A stretch of 64,000 nt of DNA, from the NCBI GenBank assembly GCA_003388505.1, contig QQVO01000064.1, positions 1-64,000 of the forward strand, in the 5' to 3' direction. The notes under the pieces are model-generated. The model searched no databases. It saw only the letters and a list, made by a program, of their open reading frames with translations, and was not told where the DNA came from. The position numbers were made by a program, and so were the translations under genes. This stretch comes from Planctomycetota bacterium. GTDB taxonomy: Bacteria > Planctomycetota > Planctomycetia > Planctomycetales > Planctomycetaceae. Within the stretch, counting starts at the first letter, position 1. Each line of letters starts with the position of its first letter. Positions 26,275-34,437 of the stretch are shown piece by piece.

Positions 26275-27156
26275 CTACTTCATCGCCGCCATCACCTGAT
26301 CCGTAATCGCCCGCACCAGTTCTTCCGGATCGGTCTGTCCCCGCGAGCCGGTCGGCTGCAGGTAGCCGGCGTAACTCGGGGGCGGAGCAAACGCTTCCGA
26401 TTTCGGCGCCGGGACGCATGCCTCGGCGTAGCCGTCGCGGAACGCCGTGTTTCCGCACAGGTCGCAATTCTCGAGATGGAACCGCGGATCGTCGAAACCA
26501 AGTTTCTGCTTCAGATCCAGCAACTCGCGGGACTTCTGTTCGTCAAGGTACGTGATGCCGCCGAGTTGCTTGGAGAGGATCAAAATGCGGCAATAGGCGT
26601 CGAGGATTTCCGTCTTCCAGTAGGCTTCTTCCAGGGTCTTGCCGAAACTGACGGTGCCGTGGTTCGTGAGAATGATCGTGTTGGTCGCCTTCAGGAACGG
26701 AACGACCGTATCCGCGAACTCCTGCCCTCCCGGAGTCTCGTAGGGAGCCAGCGGCACTTCGCCCATGAAGACTTCGATCTCAGGCAACACGCACTGTGGA
26801 ATCGCCTCGCGCGTCACGGCAAACGCCGTGGCGTGCGGCGGATGGCAGTGCACCACCGCCTTCACGTCGGGCCGATGCTTCATGATCGTCAGGTGCAGCA
26901 GAACTTCGCTGGTTCGCTTCTTCGTCCCGGCGAGCTGCTTCCCGTCGAGGTCCACCATGCAGATGTCCTCCGGCGTCATGAAGCCCTTGCAGATCATCGT
27001 GGGGCTGCACAGCACTTCGTTTTCGCCGATGCGGTACGAGATGTTGCCGTCGTTGGCGGCGGCGAATCCCTTGTTGTAGACCCGCCGCCCGATCTCCACG
27101 ATCCAGTCCTTAATGTCCTTCGCCTCGGCGGTATTGAAGAGAGGATGAAAGTTCAT
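26275..27156 (-). CDS. Class II aldolase of BMC (fuculose/rhamnulose-1-phosphate aldolase type)
   Basis: A 293-residue zinc-dependent class II aldolase. Motifs: NDGNISYRIGENEVLCSP with the phosphate-binding GN-S, HCHPPHATAF (two zinc His), and ILTNHGTVSFG (third His). It should split fuculose- or rhamnulose-1-phosphate into DHAP and L-lactaldehyde, as in characterised PVM compartments. After an Ala/Pro-rich linker, the C-terminal helix PEELVRAITDQVMAAMK has the amphipathic pattern of an encapsulation peptide. Start chosen at ATG 27156, where homology begins; the longer frame upstream is repeat-like sequence. The CDLCGN near 240 suggests an extra metal site. Confidence 0.9.
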   Translation of the reverse strand: MNFHPLFNTAEAKDIKDWIVEIGRRVYNKGFAAANDGNISYRIGENEVLCSPTMICKGFMTPEDICMVDLDGKQLAGTKKRTSEVLLHLTIMKHRPDVKAVVHCHPPHATAFAVTREAIPQCVLPEIEVFMGEVPLAPYETPGGQEFADTVVPFLKATNTIILTNHGTVSFGKTLEEAYWKTEILDAYCRILILSKQLGGITYLDEQKSRELLDLKQKLGFDDPRFHLENCDLCGNTAFRDGYAEACVPAPKSEAFAPPPSYAGYLQPTGSRGQTDPEELVRAITDQVMAAMK

Positions 27157-27235
27157 ATCGCGTGCTTCGCTTTTCAAAGTGTTCAATTGATTCGCTTCGG
27201 CTCTGCCGGCGCTGTTTCCCGTTGCTTCGCCTTCT

Positions 27236-27265
27236 GCCCAACCTTCCGTTGGGGCACATCCGCGC
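27236..27265. repeat. Half copy of a GCCCAA-CTTCCGTT repeat
   Basis: GCCCAACCTTCCGTTGGGGCACATCCG resembles the left arm of the inverted-repeat element at 44869-44972 (GCCCAAACTTCCGTTCGGGCACATCCG) with few mismatches. It sits upstream of the aldolase start. Confidence 0.55.
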
Positions 27266-27351
27266 CGACTCTTGAAATGCCTTCCCAATCCGGATCGTGG
27301 AAACACGGCTGGACAATACCCTGACTTGCACCAGTTCCGTGCTACTCACCA

Positions 27352-27496
27352 GCGAAAGTTTGTCGTCCTCCGCAAATTGTGCGTTTGTCCGTAGCGCACG
27401 CTGCCAGCGTGCGTCAGCGGTTTTTTCGATCAGCGGGACGCACGCAAGGCTGCGTGCGCTACGTTGTTGGGTTGCGGGCGACGCCCGCGCTGGGCC
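27352..27496. repeat. Dispersed repeat of about 146 bp, copy 1
   Basis: Matches 37984-38129 in direct orientation with about nine-tenths identity by eye. It contains two inner palindromes (GCACGCTG-cca-GCGTGC and CGCACGCA-aggc-TGCGTGCG) and ends in GCGGGCGACGCCCGC. It lies in the gap between the BMC-P and aldolase genes; a MITE- or REP-like element. Confidence 0.75.
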
Positions 27497-27535
27497 TTCC
27501 GTGCTTTCCGTGGTTACCCTTACGCATTGTCCGCA

Positions 27536-27823
27536 CTACCGGTGCCTGATCGCGCAATGGTCCAATATCGCTGAGTTGTACGCGTCGATCGGTTTCTGTT
27601 CGGGATGAAACGGCGCCGACGCCTCAGCCCCTTCGCTGACGGCGATCAGGCATCCGAGACCTGCCCCGAGTTCGTCGTAAACGACATACGGTTCCCCGCG
27701 CCCGCCCCGATCTCCGGAGAGCGCCTCGCGGTTCAGCGGCGCCGCCACGCGCCACACCGCGCCACGCAGCGATGAGTGGCTCCGGGAGAGCGTCACAGTG
27801 CCGATCACTTCACAGATGCGCAT
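27536..27823 (-). CDS. BMC-P shell vertex protein (EutN/CcmL family)
   Basis: A 95-residue pentameric shell protein that caps the vertices of the microcompartment. Family features: MRICEVIGTVTLSRSHSSLRG at the start, VVYDELGAGLGCLIAVSEG and the AYNSAILD end. One of three BMC-P genes in this operon. GTACC-free spacer of 69 bases to the next gene; ATG 27823. Confidence 0.93.
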   Translation of the reverse strand: MRICEVIGTVTLSRSHSSLRGAVWRVAAPLNREALSGDRGGRGEPYVVYDELGAGLGCLIAVSEGAEASAPFHPEQKPIDAYNSAILDHCAIRHR

Positions 27824-27892
27824 GGGGGCGAGGGTCGAGTGTCTATGGACTCGTGTCGAGGGACGGTCTACTGAGTTCAGAACTCTGGATTT

Positions 27893-28573
27893 CTATTCGG
27901 TGATCGCGGTCAACAGGTTGCGCAGTTCGAACCCGCTCCGGCCGGTGGGGTCGACGCACCAGACGTTAGCCCGCAGTTGACGTTTGACGTTTCGGACATC
28001 CGCCGCATCTTCCACGGCGGCGGCCTTGACGTGCTCGTTTCGATTGGCGAGACAGGCCGCGCGGTGCGTCTGCTCAGCGAAGATCACGACCCGGTCGGCG
28101 TCTCCCCGACAGATTTCGCTGATCGCCAGCGACGCGGCGTCATCCGGACAACCGAGCAATTCACGTTCGATCCCGGTCGGAACGTCCTCCAGAACGCGGT
28201 CAAGCTCCGTTGTGTGACGGACGATGCACGCACGCAGTGAGTTCAACGCGGCCCGGCTGCTCTTCGGAGCAGGGGAGGGCGATGCGGCATGCACTGCGAG
28301 ACCGGTTTCGCGAATCACGTCCCGCGCCGCCGGCGTAATGATCGCGTTGCTCTGCACGTCAATTGAAACGGTTCCCTTAGGGAGGTCTTCAATCGCCGCC
28401 GCCGTCACAACCCGGTCGGCGATGCGAACCGTTCGCGTCGGCTGTTCGGTTGAACGCACCGGCAAAGCGGCAGACTTTGAATCCGCGCAGCGATCTTCGG
28501 CCGTGCCGATCTGACTCAGCACGCCCTGCACGATCTGTTCGATCTGCATCGCATCCAGTGACACGGGATTCAA
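27893..28573 (-). CDS. BMC-associated protein with RpiB-like C-terminal domain
   Basis: A 226-residue protein. The N-terminal helix MQIEQIVQGVLSQIG (residues 9-23) has the pattern of an encapsulation peptide, suggesting it is cargo. Residues 70-105 (VITPAARDVIRETGLAV) look like a small linker domain seen in other BMC enzymes. Residues about 130-222 follow the RpiB/LacA fold: DRVVIFAEQTHRAACLANRN, VKAAAVEDAADVRNVKRQLRANVWCV. The catalytic Cys of RpiB (in CGTGIG) is not present at the matching point (FAEQTHR), so it is either a degenerate isomerase or has another role. In the operon between two BMC-P genes. Confidence 0.7.
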   Translation of the reverse strand: MNPVSLDAMQIEQIVQGVLSQIGTAEDRCADSKSAALPVRSTEQPTRTVRIADRVVTAAAIEDLPKGTVSIDVQSNAIITPAARDVIRETGLAVHAASPSPAPKSSRAALNSLRACIVRHTTELDRVLEDVPTGIERELLGCPDDAASLAISEICRGDADRVVIFAEQTHRAACLANRNEHVKAAAVEDAADVRNVKRQLRANVWCVDPTGRSGFELRNLLTAITE

Positions 28574-28600
28574 ATCACTCCTCGCAGGTTGTCAGTCTCA

Positions 28601-28861
28601 TCACGACTCGTCAATCTGCCCCAGTACGATGTATCGCACCGGGGTTGCCTCAACTCCCATAATCTCACGGGCCGCACTGCCGTCCGCCGCGACCATCACC
28701 CGGTCTCCCGCACTGCTGCCGAGATCGTCGACCGCGATCTGAGGGTCTCCGTCCGGATCTCCCTGCGCGCCCAGCATCTGCACAATCAGCAACTTCCATC
28801 CCGAAAGAGACGGATGCTTCACGGTGGCCGTTGCATGACCGATAACGCGGGCAAGTTGCAT
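28601..28861 (-). CDS. BMC-P shell vertex protein (EutN/CcmL family)
   Basis: An 86-residue pentamer protein: MQLARVIGHATATVKHPSLSGWKLLIVQ, then QIAVDDLGSSAGDRVMVAADG and the RYIVLGQID end. It is closer to the CcmL/EutN core length than the other two paralogues. Second of three vertex proteins in the operon. Confidence 0.93.
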   Translation of the reverse strand: MQLARVIGHATATVKHPSLSGWKLLIVQMLGAQGDPDGDPQIAVDDLGSSAGDRVMVAADGSAAREIMGVEATPVRYIVLGQIDES

Positions 28862-28875
28862 CGATAGCTGAGCGC

Positions 28876-28907
28876 TTGAGGTCTAGGGTCTGGTGTCTAG
28901 GGTCGAG
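28876..28907. repeat. Left arm of inverted repeat around four-helix-bundle gene 1
   Basis: TTGAGGTCTAGGGTC and a second GTCTAGGGTC unit. The reverse complement of 29290-29334 repeats the same units (TTGAGG, GTCTAGGG, GGGTCTAG twice), so the gene at 28897-29274 is bracketed by imperfect inverted repeats. Confidence 0.7.
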
Positions 28908-29274
28908 TGATTGATGACGGCTGTAGGTGCTTTCTCAGTCCACTAAGCATCCGGGAGAGCCGCTCCGCTGCCTCGCGTAACTCGTCCCGCTGGTCCCTAT
29001 TCAGATACTCCTGGCGAAACGACACTTCAGTGTGCGAAACAACCTCCATCAATGAGCCGTATGCGATTTCCACAAATCGAAGGTTGTCCCGATCCGACAT
29101 CCGCCCCGATCCTTCGGCAATGTTCGCTGGAATCGAAACTGCCGCCTTCCGTAGCTGAGTTGTCAGTCCAAACCGTTCCTCTGCCGGAAACCGCTGTGTC
29201 ACCCTGTAAACGACGTCACAGAAATCAATCGCTCGTTGCCAAACGTCGAGCTTCTCAAAACGAAACTCCGCCAT
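28897..29274 (-). CDS. Four-helix-bundle protein (23S rRNA IVS family), copy 1
   Basis: A 125-residue member of the S23/IVS-type four-helix-bundle family: KLDVWQRAIDFCDVVYRVTQRFP, GLTTQLRKAAVSIPANIAEGSGR, and a C-terminal helix with LSRMLSGLRK. The family is related to the Avd accessory protein of diversity-generating retroelements, but most stand-alone members have no known role. It interrupts the BMC operon in the same orientation. Its stop codon falls in or next to the left repeat arm. A second copy lies at 35181-35549. Confidence 0.88.
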   Translation of the reverse strand: MAEFRFEKLDVWQRAIDFCDVVYRVTQRFPAEERFGLTTQLRKAAVSIPANIAEGSGRMSDRDNLRFVEIAYGSLMEVVSHTEVSFRQEYLNRDQRDELREAAERLSRMLSGLRKHLQPSSITRP

Positions 29275-29289
29275 TCCTGGCCCCCTCTT

Positions 29290-29334
29290 TTCTAGACCCT
29301 CGTCACTAGACCCTCCTCCCTAGACAATCCTCAA
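29290..29334. repeat. Right arm of inverted repeat around four-helix-bundle gene 1
   Basis: Three CTAGACCCT-like units. The arm runs into the aldehyde dehydrogenase gene: its stop codon TAG is part of a GTCTAGGG unit, so the last residues of the enzyme are specified at the repeat boundary. Confidence 0.7.
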
Positions 29335-30828
29335 CTCATCCACCATCACGCACCGCCGCGACCGCGTGAACGTCAGCGGATTCGTCACCCCCTCTCCCGT
29401 CGGCGTGGCCACGCTGAAAGACAGGTATCCCTCTCCTCCCAGCCCCAGGCCCGACATGCAGGGGCCGTTCTTGATGAACAGCGTGGTGTTCATCAGCTTC
29501 CCCATCGTGGTCATGTTGTGCACGTTGCGTGAGTGGATCACCGCCGTATGGCCGAACCCGTGTTCCGACTCATGCGCCATCGCGATCGCCTGCTCGGCGT
29601 CCCGCGCCCGGACGAACGGCACGAAAGGCATCATCTGCTCTTCCGGAACGAACGGATTCGACGTGTCGGCCTCCCCGTACAGGAGTTGCGTCCCGGCCGG
29701 AACCCGCACCCCGATTTGCTCCGCCAGCACCGCCGCGTCCTTCCCGACCAGGTCGCGATTCAAAACAGCGTGCCCCCCCGGTTCCTTCGGCGGAGAGAAC
29801 GCCAGCCGGGTCAGCGCATCAATCTGCGGTCCGCTCAACTTGTATCCGCCGCTTCGCCCCATCGCCGCCAGCAGATCATCGAAGATCGAATTCACGGCGA
29901 ACACCTGCTTCTCGCCGATGCACAGCAGGTTGTTGTCGTACGCCGCTCCCGCCACGATCGAACGCGCCGCGTTGTCGAGGTCGGCCGTCTCGTCCACAAC
30001 CACGGGAGGATTGCCCGGCCCGGCCACAACCGACTTTTTCCGCGCCGCCAGAGCAGCACTCGCCACACCCGGCCCGCCCGTCACGCACAGCATCCGGATG
30101 CCGCGATGCTGGAAAATCTCGTCGGCCGACTCGATCGTCGGCTGTTCAATGATCGTCACCAGGTTTTCGATTCCGATCGCCTCGGCGAAGGCCCGGTTGA
30201 AGGCCCGCACCCCCGCGCAGGCGATCCGCGCTCCCGACGGATGCGGATTGAAGACGACCGTATTGCCGGCCGCCACCATGTTGATCACGTTCCCCGCCAG
30301 CGTCGGCAGCGAATGCGTCACCGGCGTGATGCCGCCGATCACGCCGAACGGCGCGTATTCAATCACCGTCAGTCCGTGGTCGCCGCTGAACGAATCGCTC
30401 TTCAGCCATTCGGTGCCCGGCACCAGCTTGATGATCTGCAGCTTCTCGATCTTGTGATCCAGCCGGCCGATCTTCGTCTCTTCCAGTTCCTCCCGCCCCC
30501 ACTGCTCGGCGTTCTGCTCGCACAGCGACTTGACGATGTTCACCACCTTCGCGCGGTCGGCGATCGGCTTCCGTTGCAACTGCTCGAACGCCTCCTGTGC
30601 GGCTGCGACCGCCGCATCGACCGACTGAAACACACCCCAGTCCCCGCCTCCGGACGCTGCAGCGCCCGCTGAGACGCGCGCCGGTCGACCGGCCGACATC
30701 ACCGGTATGCCGCTCCCGTTCCCATTCACTCTGGCCGGCGGCGCCCCTCCGCCCGTGCCGGGACGCTTCCCCAGTTCGGCCAGCACTTCTTCAACAACAC
30801 TTCGGATCGTCTGTTCGGTCGCAGGCAT
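29320..30828 (-). CDS. CoA-acylating aldehyde dehydrogenase of BMC (PduP-like)
   Basis: A 502-residue signature cargo enzyme. The N-terminal helix [16 protein letters not shown] (7-22) followed by a Gly/Pro-rich linker to about 85 is an encapsulation peptide. The catalytic domain has [15 protein letters not shown], the cofactor loop VTGGPGVA, and the active-site Cys in [12 protein letters not shown]. It should oxidise L-lactaldehyde with CoA and NAD to lactyl-CoA (by analogy with PVM loci). The downstream stop lies inside a repeat arm. Operon neighbours are the membrane protein (upstream) and the four-helix-bundle gene (downstream). Confidence 0.92.
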   Translation of the reverse strand: MPATEQTIRSVVEEVLAELGKRPGTGGGAPPARVNGNGSGIPVMSAGRPARVSAGAAASGGGDWGVFQSVDAAVAAAQEAFEQLQRKPIADRAKVVNIVKSLCEQNAEQWGREELEETKIGRLDHKIEKLQIIKLVPGTEWLKSDSFSGDHGLTVIEYAPFGVIGGITPVTHSLPTLAGNVINMVAAGNTVVFNPHPSGARIACAGVRAFNRAFAEAIGIENLVTIIEQPTIESADEIFQHRGIRMLCVTGGPGVASAALAARKKSVVAGPGNPPVVVDETADLDNAARSIVAGAAYDNNLLCIGEKQVFAVNSIFDDLLAAMGRSGGYKLSGPQIDALTRLAFSPPKEPGGHAVLNRDLVGKDAAVLAEQIGVRVPAGTQLLYGEADTSNPFVPEEQMMPFVPFVRARDAEQAIAMAHESEHGFGHTAVIHSRNVHNMTTMGKLMNTTLFIKNGPCMSGLGLGGEGYLSFSVATPTGEGVTNPLTFTRSRRCVMVDELRIV

Positions 30829-30925
30829 GGCGAGAGAGTCTCGTTCGAGGTTTCTGAAGATTCGCGATTCGTGTGACTGGGTCTTAATTCGTAATCTGAC
30901 ACGTTAGTTCGACGTCGACGCAGCA

Positions 30926-31393
30926 CTATGGACTCAACAATTGTTGCGTTTCAATCCAGTGCTCGATGCGGGTTCGCGTCGGGAACGCCGTCAACATCCA
31001 GAACACCAGCACTCCGGCGATCCCCAGCGACCACCAGTTGTGCTCCACGATCGCCGCCACGATGTTGAAGAAAGCGGCTCCCTCCAGAATGGCCAGTCCA
31101 ATGATGAGTTTTGTTCGATACATGCCCGGCAACTCGTCGGCGGATGTTGCGGACCTGCCCCGCGACCGGACCGGTCTGACGATCGCGCTCGGGACGACAC
31201 GATGCATCACAATCGACATCACGGCGAACACCGCCCCCACCAGGCTCACGATCATCCCGGACGGATCGTCCGACAGTGCCCCGAAGGCGACCACGCCAAT
31301 CACCGCAAACATCACCACCCCGGCGATCAAGGCGCCGGCAATGATCTGCGATGTGCGAACCACCTCGTCAAGACTGGCAGACTGCTGACTCAT
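30926..31393 (-). CDS. Membrane protein with four predicted helices, in BMC operon
   Basis: A 155-residue protein with hydrophobic segments at about 17-37, 45-65, 95-115 and 120-137. No family recognised. ATG 31393 chosen because the longer upstream frame is non-hydrophobic low-complexity sequence. It is transcribed with the BMC genes and could carry a substrate or by-product across the membrane, but size and sequence do not indicate a transporter family. Confidence 0.7.
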   Translation of the reverse strand: MSQQSASLDEVVRTSQIIAGALIAGVVMFAVIGVVAFGALSDDPSGMIVSLVGAVFAVMSIVMHRVVPSAIVRPVRSRGRSATSADELPGMYRTKLIIGLAILEGAAFFNIVAAIVEHNWWSLGIAGVLVFWMLTAFPTRTRIEHWIETQQLLSP

Positions 31394-31461
31394 AGACTGT
31401 GAACTCGTCTCGTTTCGTTCGGCTGAAAGCTTCCTCCGGCCGCCTCCCGGCAAAGCGGCCT

Positions 31462-31776
31462 TCACTCCTCCGAAGCCTTGAACACACTCTTCTCGCCCAC
31501 CCGCACCGAGTCGACGATCCCCACGATCGCGCAATCCACCGGCAGCGTCTTCGTGTCCTCGGTAAATCGCGCGCTCGACCCCTGGACGATCAGCACCGTC
31601 TCTCCCTCTCCCGCGCCGACCGTGTCGACGGCGATAAACGTCCGCCCCGTCGCGATCAGCGATGCCTGACCTTCCGGGTCGACTCGCAACGGATCCACGA
31701 TAAACAGCTTCTGACCGGTCATCTCAGGCACCTTCTGAGTCGAAACCACCGATCCGGCAACACGGGCAATAAACAT
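31462..31776 (-). CDS. BMC-P shell vertex protein (EutN/CcmL family)
   Basis: A 104-residue pentamer protein: MFIARVAGSVVSTQKVPEMTGQKLFIVD, AVDTVGAGEGETVLIVQGSSAR, and AIVGIVDSVRVG. The start codon is only ten bases from the arm of an inverted repeat (31787-31803), which may carry or disturb its ribosome binding site; none is obvious. Confidence 0.93.
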   Translation of the reverse strand: MFIARVAGSVVSTQKVPEMTGQKLFIVDPLRVDPEGQASLIATGRTFIAVDTVGAGEGETVLIVQGSSARFTEDTKTLPVDCAIVGIVDSVRVGEKSVFKASEE

Positions 31777-31786
31777 CGTTTTGGCT

Positions 31787-31973
31787 CACCACGGAGGCAC
31801 GGAAGTGCGTTAAACAATCAAACAACTCGTCGCACAAACACTCTTAATACGCGGTTTCCAGCAACCCCGGTCCAAGCACCCGATGTACGTCAATCGCCGC
31901 ACCAATGATCTTCTCAGTCAATTGCTCATGGATCAGCGCCATGGCTACTCCGTGTCTCCGTGCCTCCGTGGTG
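31787..31973. repeat. Perfect 17-bp inverted repeat around GxxExxY remnant
   Basis: CACCACGGAGGCACGGA at 31787-31803 is exactly inverted at 31957-31973. The pair encloses the 32-codon gene remnant at 31844-31942. The right arm lies inside the 3' end of the acetate kinase gene. Confidence 0.85.
31844..31942 (-). pseudogene. GxxExxY-family protein remnant
   Basis: A 32-codon frame reading [19 protein letters not shown] then [13 protein letters not shown], then TAA. The segment I-I-G-A-A-I-x-V-H-x-x-L-G-P-G-L-L-E-x-x-Y is the signature of GxxExxY proteins (about 125 residues, PD-(D/E)XK-like). The frame stops right after the signature Tyr, so only the N-terminal quarter remains. It lies between inverted repeats, inside the BMC operon. 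Confidence 0.8.
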
Positions 31974-33156
31974 CATCCACGATTGCCTCAGTCTGCCGTG
32001 CCACGACCAGTTCCTCGTTCGTCGGCACGACCCAGATTTCCGTCCTGCTCTCATCCTCCGAAATCCGGCACTCTCCGCTGACCTGCTCGTTCTTTGCCTG
32101 GCTCAATCGAATCCCCGCGAAATCGAGTTCGGCGCACACCTCGCGGCGAACGCGCACGCTGTTCTCTCCAATGCCCCCCGTAAACACGATCGCGTCTGCT
32201 CCGCCCAAAACGACCAGGTAGCCCCCCAAGTACCGCCGGATCTCCGCAGCGAACACCTTCAGCGCCAGGTCGGCCCGCTCATGTCCCCCGGCGGCGGCCT
32301 CTTCCAGATCCCGCACGTCGCCAGACAGTCCGCTCATCCCCAGCAGTCCGCTGCGTGCAGACAGATCGTCCAGCAATTCCTCCAGCGATTTTCCGGTCTT
32401 CCGCATCAACAGCGGCAGCGCAAACGGATCAAAATCGCCCACCCGGTTGTTGTGCGGCAACCCGGTCTGCGGCGTCATCCCCAGCGAGTTTGAGACTGAA
32501 ACTCCGTCCCGCATCGCGCACAGCGAGTTGCTGCCGCCCAGGTGGCACGAGATCACCTTCAGGTCGCTGCGGCCCGTCAGTTCCGCGATCCGTCCGCCGA
32601 TGTAGCGATGGCTCGCCCCGTGGAATCCCCACTTCTGGATGCCGAGATCCTCCCGCCACTCGTAAGGCACCGCATACGACCGGCATTCCGCCGGAATCGT
32701 TTCGTGGAACCCGGTCTCTAGCGCCGCAACCAGCGGCAGCCTGGGAAACGCCTCCCGTAGTTGACGCATCGCCCGCACGTAAGGCGGATTGTGCGCCGGG
32801 GCGACGTCCGAGAGCGACTCCATCGCGTCCAGCAGCGGATCGTCAACGATCCGCACGCCGCTCAGCTTACCCGCGAAGACCGCCTTGAAGCCGATCGCGG
32901 CGACCTCCTCCACGTTCGCCAGGCAGCCGGACTCTTCATCCGTCAACTGGTCGAGGCAGATTTTCACCGCGGCGGCGTGATCGGCCACCCGTTGCGTGAC
33001 CTCGATCCGTCGATCGCCGATCTCCACAAAGCACGCCCCCTCGGCGTCCTGTCCGATGCGTTCAATCCCCCCGCGCGCAAGCTGGGCCTCCGTTTCCATG
33101 TCGAACAGCCGGTACTTGAAGCTGGTCGACCCCAGATTCGCCACGAGGATCTTCAT
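31945..33156 (-). CDS. ackA: Acetate/propionate kinase-family enzyme of BMC locus
   Basis: A 403-residue acyl kinase: [56 protein letters not shown]. It should make ATP from lactyl-phosphate (or acetyl-/propionyl-phosphate) produced by PduL. ATG 33156 begins at [10 protein letters not shown]. The last eight residues (PRRHGDTE) are coded by the inverted-repeat arm CCACGGAGGCACGGAGACAC, so the native C-terminus was probably replaced when the repeat inserted. Confidence 0.93.
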   Translation of the reverse strand: MKILVANLGSTSFKYRLFDMETEAQLARGGIERIGQDAEGACFVEIGDRRIEVTQRVADHAAAVKICLDQLTDEESGCLANVEEVAAIGFKAVFAGKLSGVRIVDDPLLDAMESLSDVAPAHNPPYVRAMRQLREAFPRLPLVAALETGFHETIPAECRSYAVPYEWREDLGIQKWGFHGASHRYIGGRIAELTGRSDLKVISCHLGGSNSLCAMRDGVSVSNSLGMTPQTGLPHNNRVGDFDPFALPLLMRKTGKSLEELLDDLSARSGLLGMSGLSGDVRDLEEAAAGGHERADLALKVFAAEIRRYLGGYLVVLGGADAIVFTGGIGENSVRVRREVCAELDFAGIRLSQAKNEQVSGECRISEDESRTEIWVVPTNEELVVARQTEAIVDAPRRHGDTE

Positions 33157-33273
33157 TGGTCCGAACAACCCTCAATCAACCGCCGCCGCGGGGTGCCACT
33201 GGCTCTGCCAGTGCGATACAGAGAGGACGTCTTGGCCCGTCAAGCTGCCCACAAGAGCCGCCCTGACCGAGCA

Positions 33274-33537
33274 CTAAAAACTCTCGATAAGGCCGGCGGT
33301 CGGGCGCGGAATCACGTGAGCGCTGACCAACTCCCCGACTTTGCCGGCCGCGCTGGCGCCGGCGTCGACGGCGGCCCGTACGGAGCCGACGTCTCCCTTG
33401 ATGATCGTCGTCACATACGCGCCGCCGATCTGAACCTGCTTCTCGAGAGTGACGTTCGCCGCCTTCAGCATGGCGTCCGCCGCTTCGACCTGCGCGATCA
33501 GACCGCGTGTTTCAATCAATCCGATTGCTTCGTTCAT
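33274..33537 (-). CDS. BMC-H shell hexamer protein
   Basis: An 87-residue single BMC-domain protein that tiles the shell facets: AIGLIETRGLIAQVEAADAMLKAANV, the pore loop near KGDVGSV, and VISAH-like VSAHVIPRP. ATG 33537 chosen because homology starts at MNEAIGLIETRG. One of two BMC-H genes, 70-75 percent similar in the core by eye. Confidence 0.95.
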   Translation of the reverse strand: MNEAIGLIETRGLIAQVEAADAMLKAANVTLEKQVQIGGAYVTTIIKGDVGSVRAAVDAGASAAGKVGELVSAHVIPRPTAGLIESF

Positions 33538-33709
33538 GAGTGATTCTCTGGTTAAAAGGTCTTCGAATGGTCCCTTGTGACGGGCGACCAACGACTCTTG
33601 CGACAATTCAATAACTTCGGGTGAGCAGTGCTCACAGCAGCAAGGCTTCCGCAGGGTTTCGTGCGGATTCGCGGCTAGGCCAATCCGAGAGCAAAGCCCT
33701 TAAAGGGCG

Positions 33710-34003
33710 TTACTTGCTGGCCTTCGGTTTCGGAATCAGGCCGCTCAGGTCTTCGTGCGGACGCGGAATCACCTGCACGCTCACCACCTCCCCGACCTTG
33801 CTGCCCGCGCTCGCGCCCGCGTCGACGGCCGCTTTCACCGCCGCCACGTCGCCGACGACGAACACCGTCACCAGACCGCTGCCGATCTTCTCCCAGCCGG
33901 CCAACTCGACGTTCGCCGACTTCAGAGCCGCGTCACCGGCCTCAATCAGGGTCACCAGACCCTTCGTTTCAATCATGCCCAGGGCTTCCAGAGCCTTCGC
34001 CAT
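33710..34003 (-). CDS. BMC-H shell hexamer protein
   Basis: A 97-residue BMC-domain protein: [64 protein letters not shown] and a Lys-rich tail. Paralogue of the neighbouring 33274-33537; probably the two mix in the facets. Confidence 0.95.
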   Translation of the reverse strand: MAKALEALGMIETKGLVTLIEAGDAALKSANVELAGWEKIGSGLVTVFVVGDVAAVKAAVDAGASAGSKVGEVVSVQVIPRPHEDLSGLIPKPKASK

Positions 34004-34437
34004 CGCATTACTCTCCCGAATTGACAGGTTAATTAAGTTTCAATCGAGCGCCGGATTCTAAAACCCACCGCGTCGAACTGATCCGGTTCAAGTTGGATTC
34101 CGGCACAATTTCAAGCGTGTTTGTTTCCAGATTGAACCACCGAGGCACACAGTGCCTGGCGCGGCCGATCGCCGCAACCACTGTAGCCGACTCGCTCCGC
34201 CGAGTCGGATGTCCACAACGTCGAATTTGCTGCACGCGAAATTTGCGCACCGCGCGAACATTCTTACCGTTCGTAACACCGGGATACGGGTTATCGAAAT
34301 CGTTGCCGTGTTCCCCATGACGCCCTGGATTACTCTCTCTCGAATCGTCCGGTGACAGGCTGGCCCTCATCGACCGATTCGAGCGAAATACTCCGTGTCT
34401 CCTTGCCTCCGTGGTGCATAACCCGCATGAGCGCCTC
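34004..34437. other. Spacer with imperfect inverted repeat and hairpin, inside BMC operon
   Basis: No gene is evident. CCACCGAGGCACACAG at about 34136 is loosely inverted at 34390-34416 (CTCCGTGTCTCCTTGCCTCCGTGGTG), the same repeat type as around the GxxExxY remnant. Inside is a perfect CCGACTCG-ctccg-CCGAGTCGG hairpin near 34186. Probably a decayed small element between pduL and a BMC-H gene. Confidence 0.6.
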
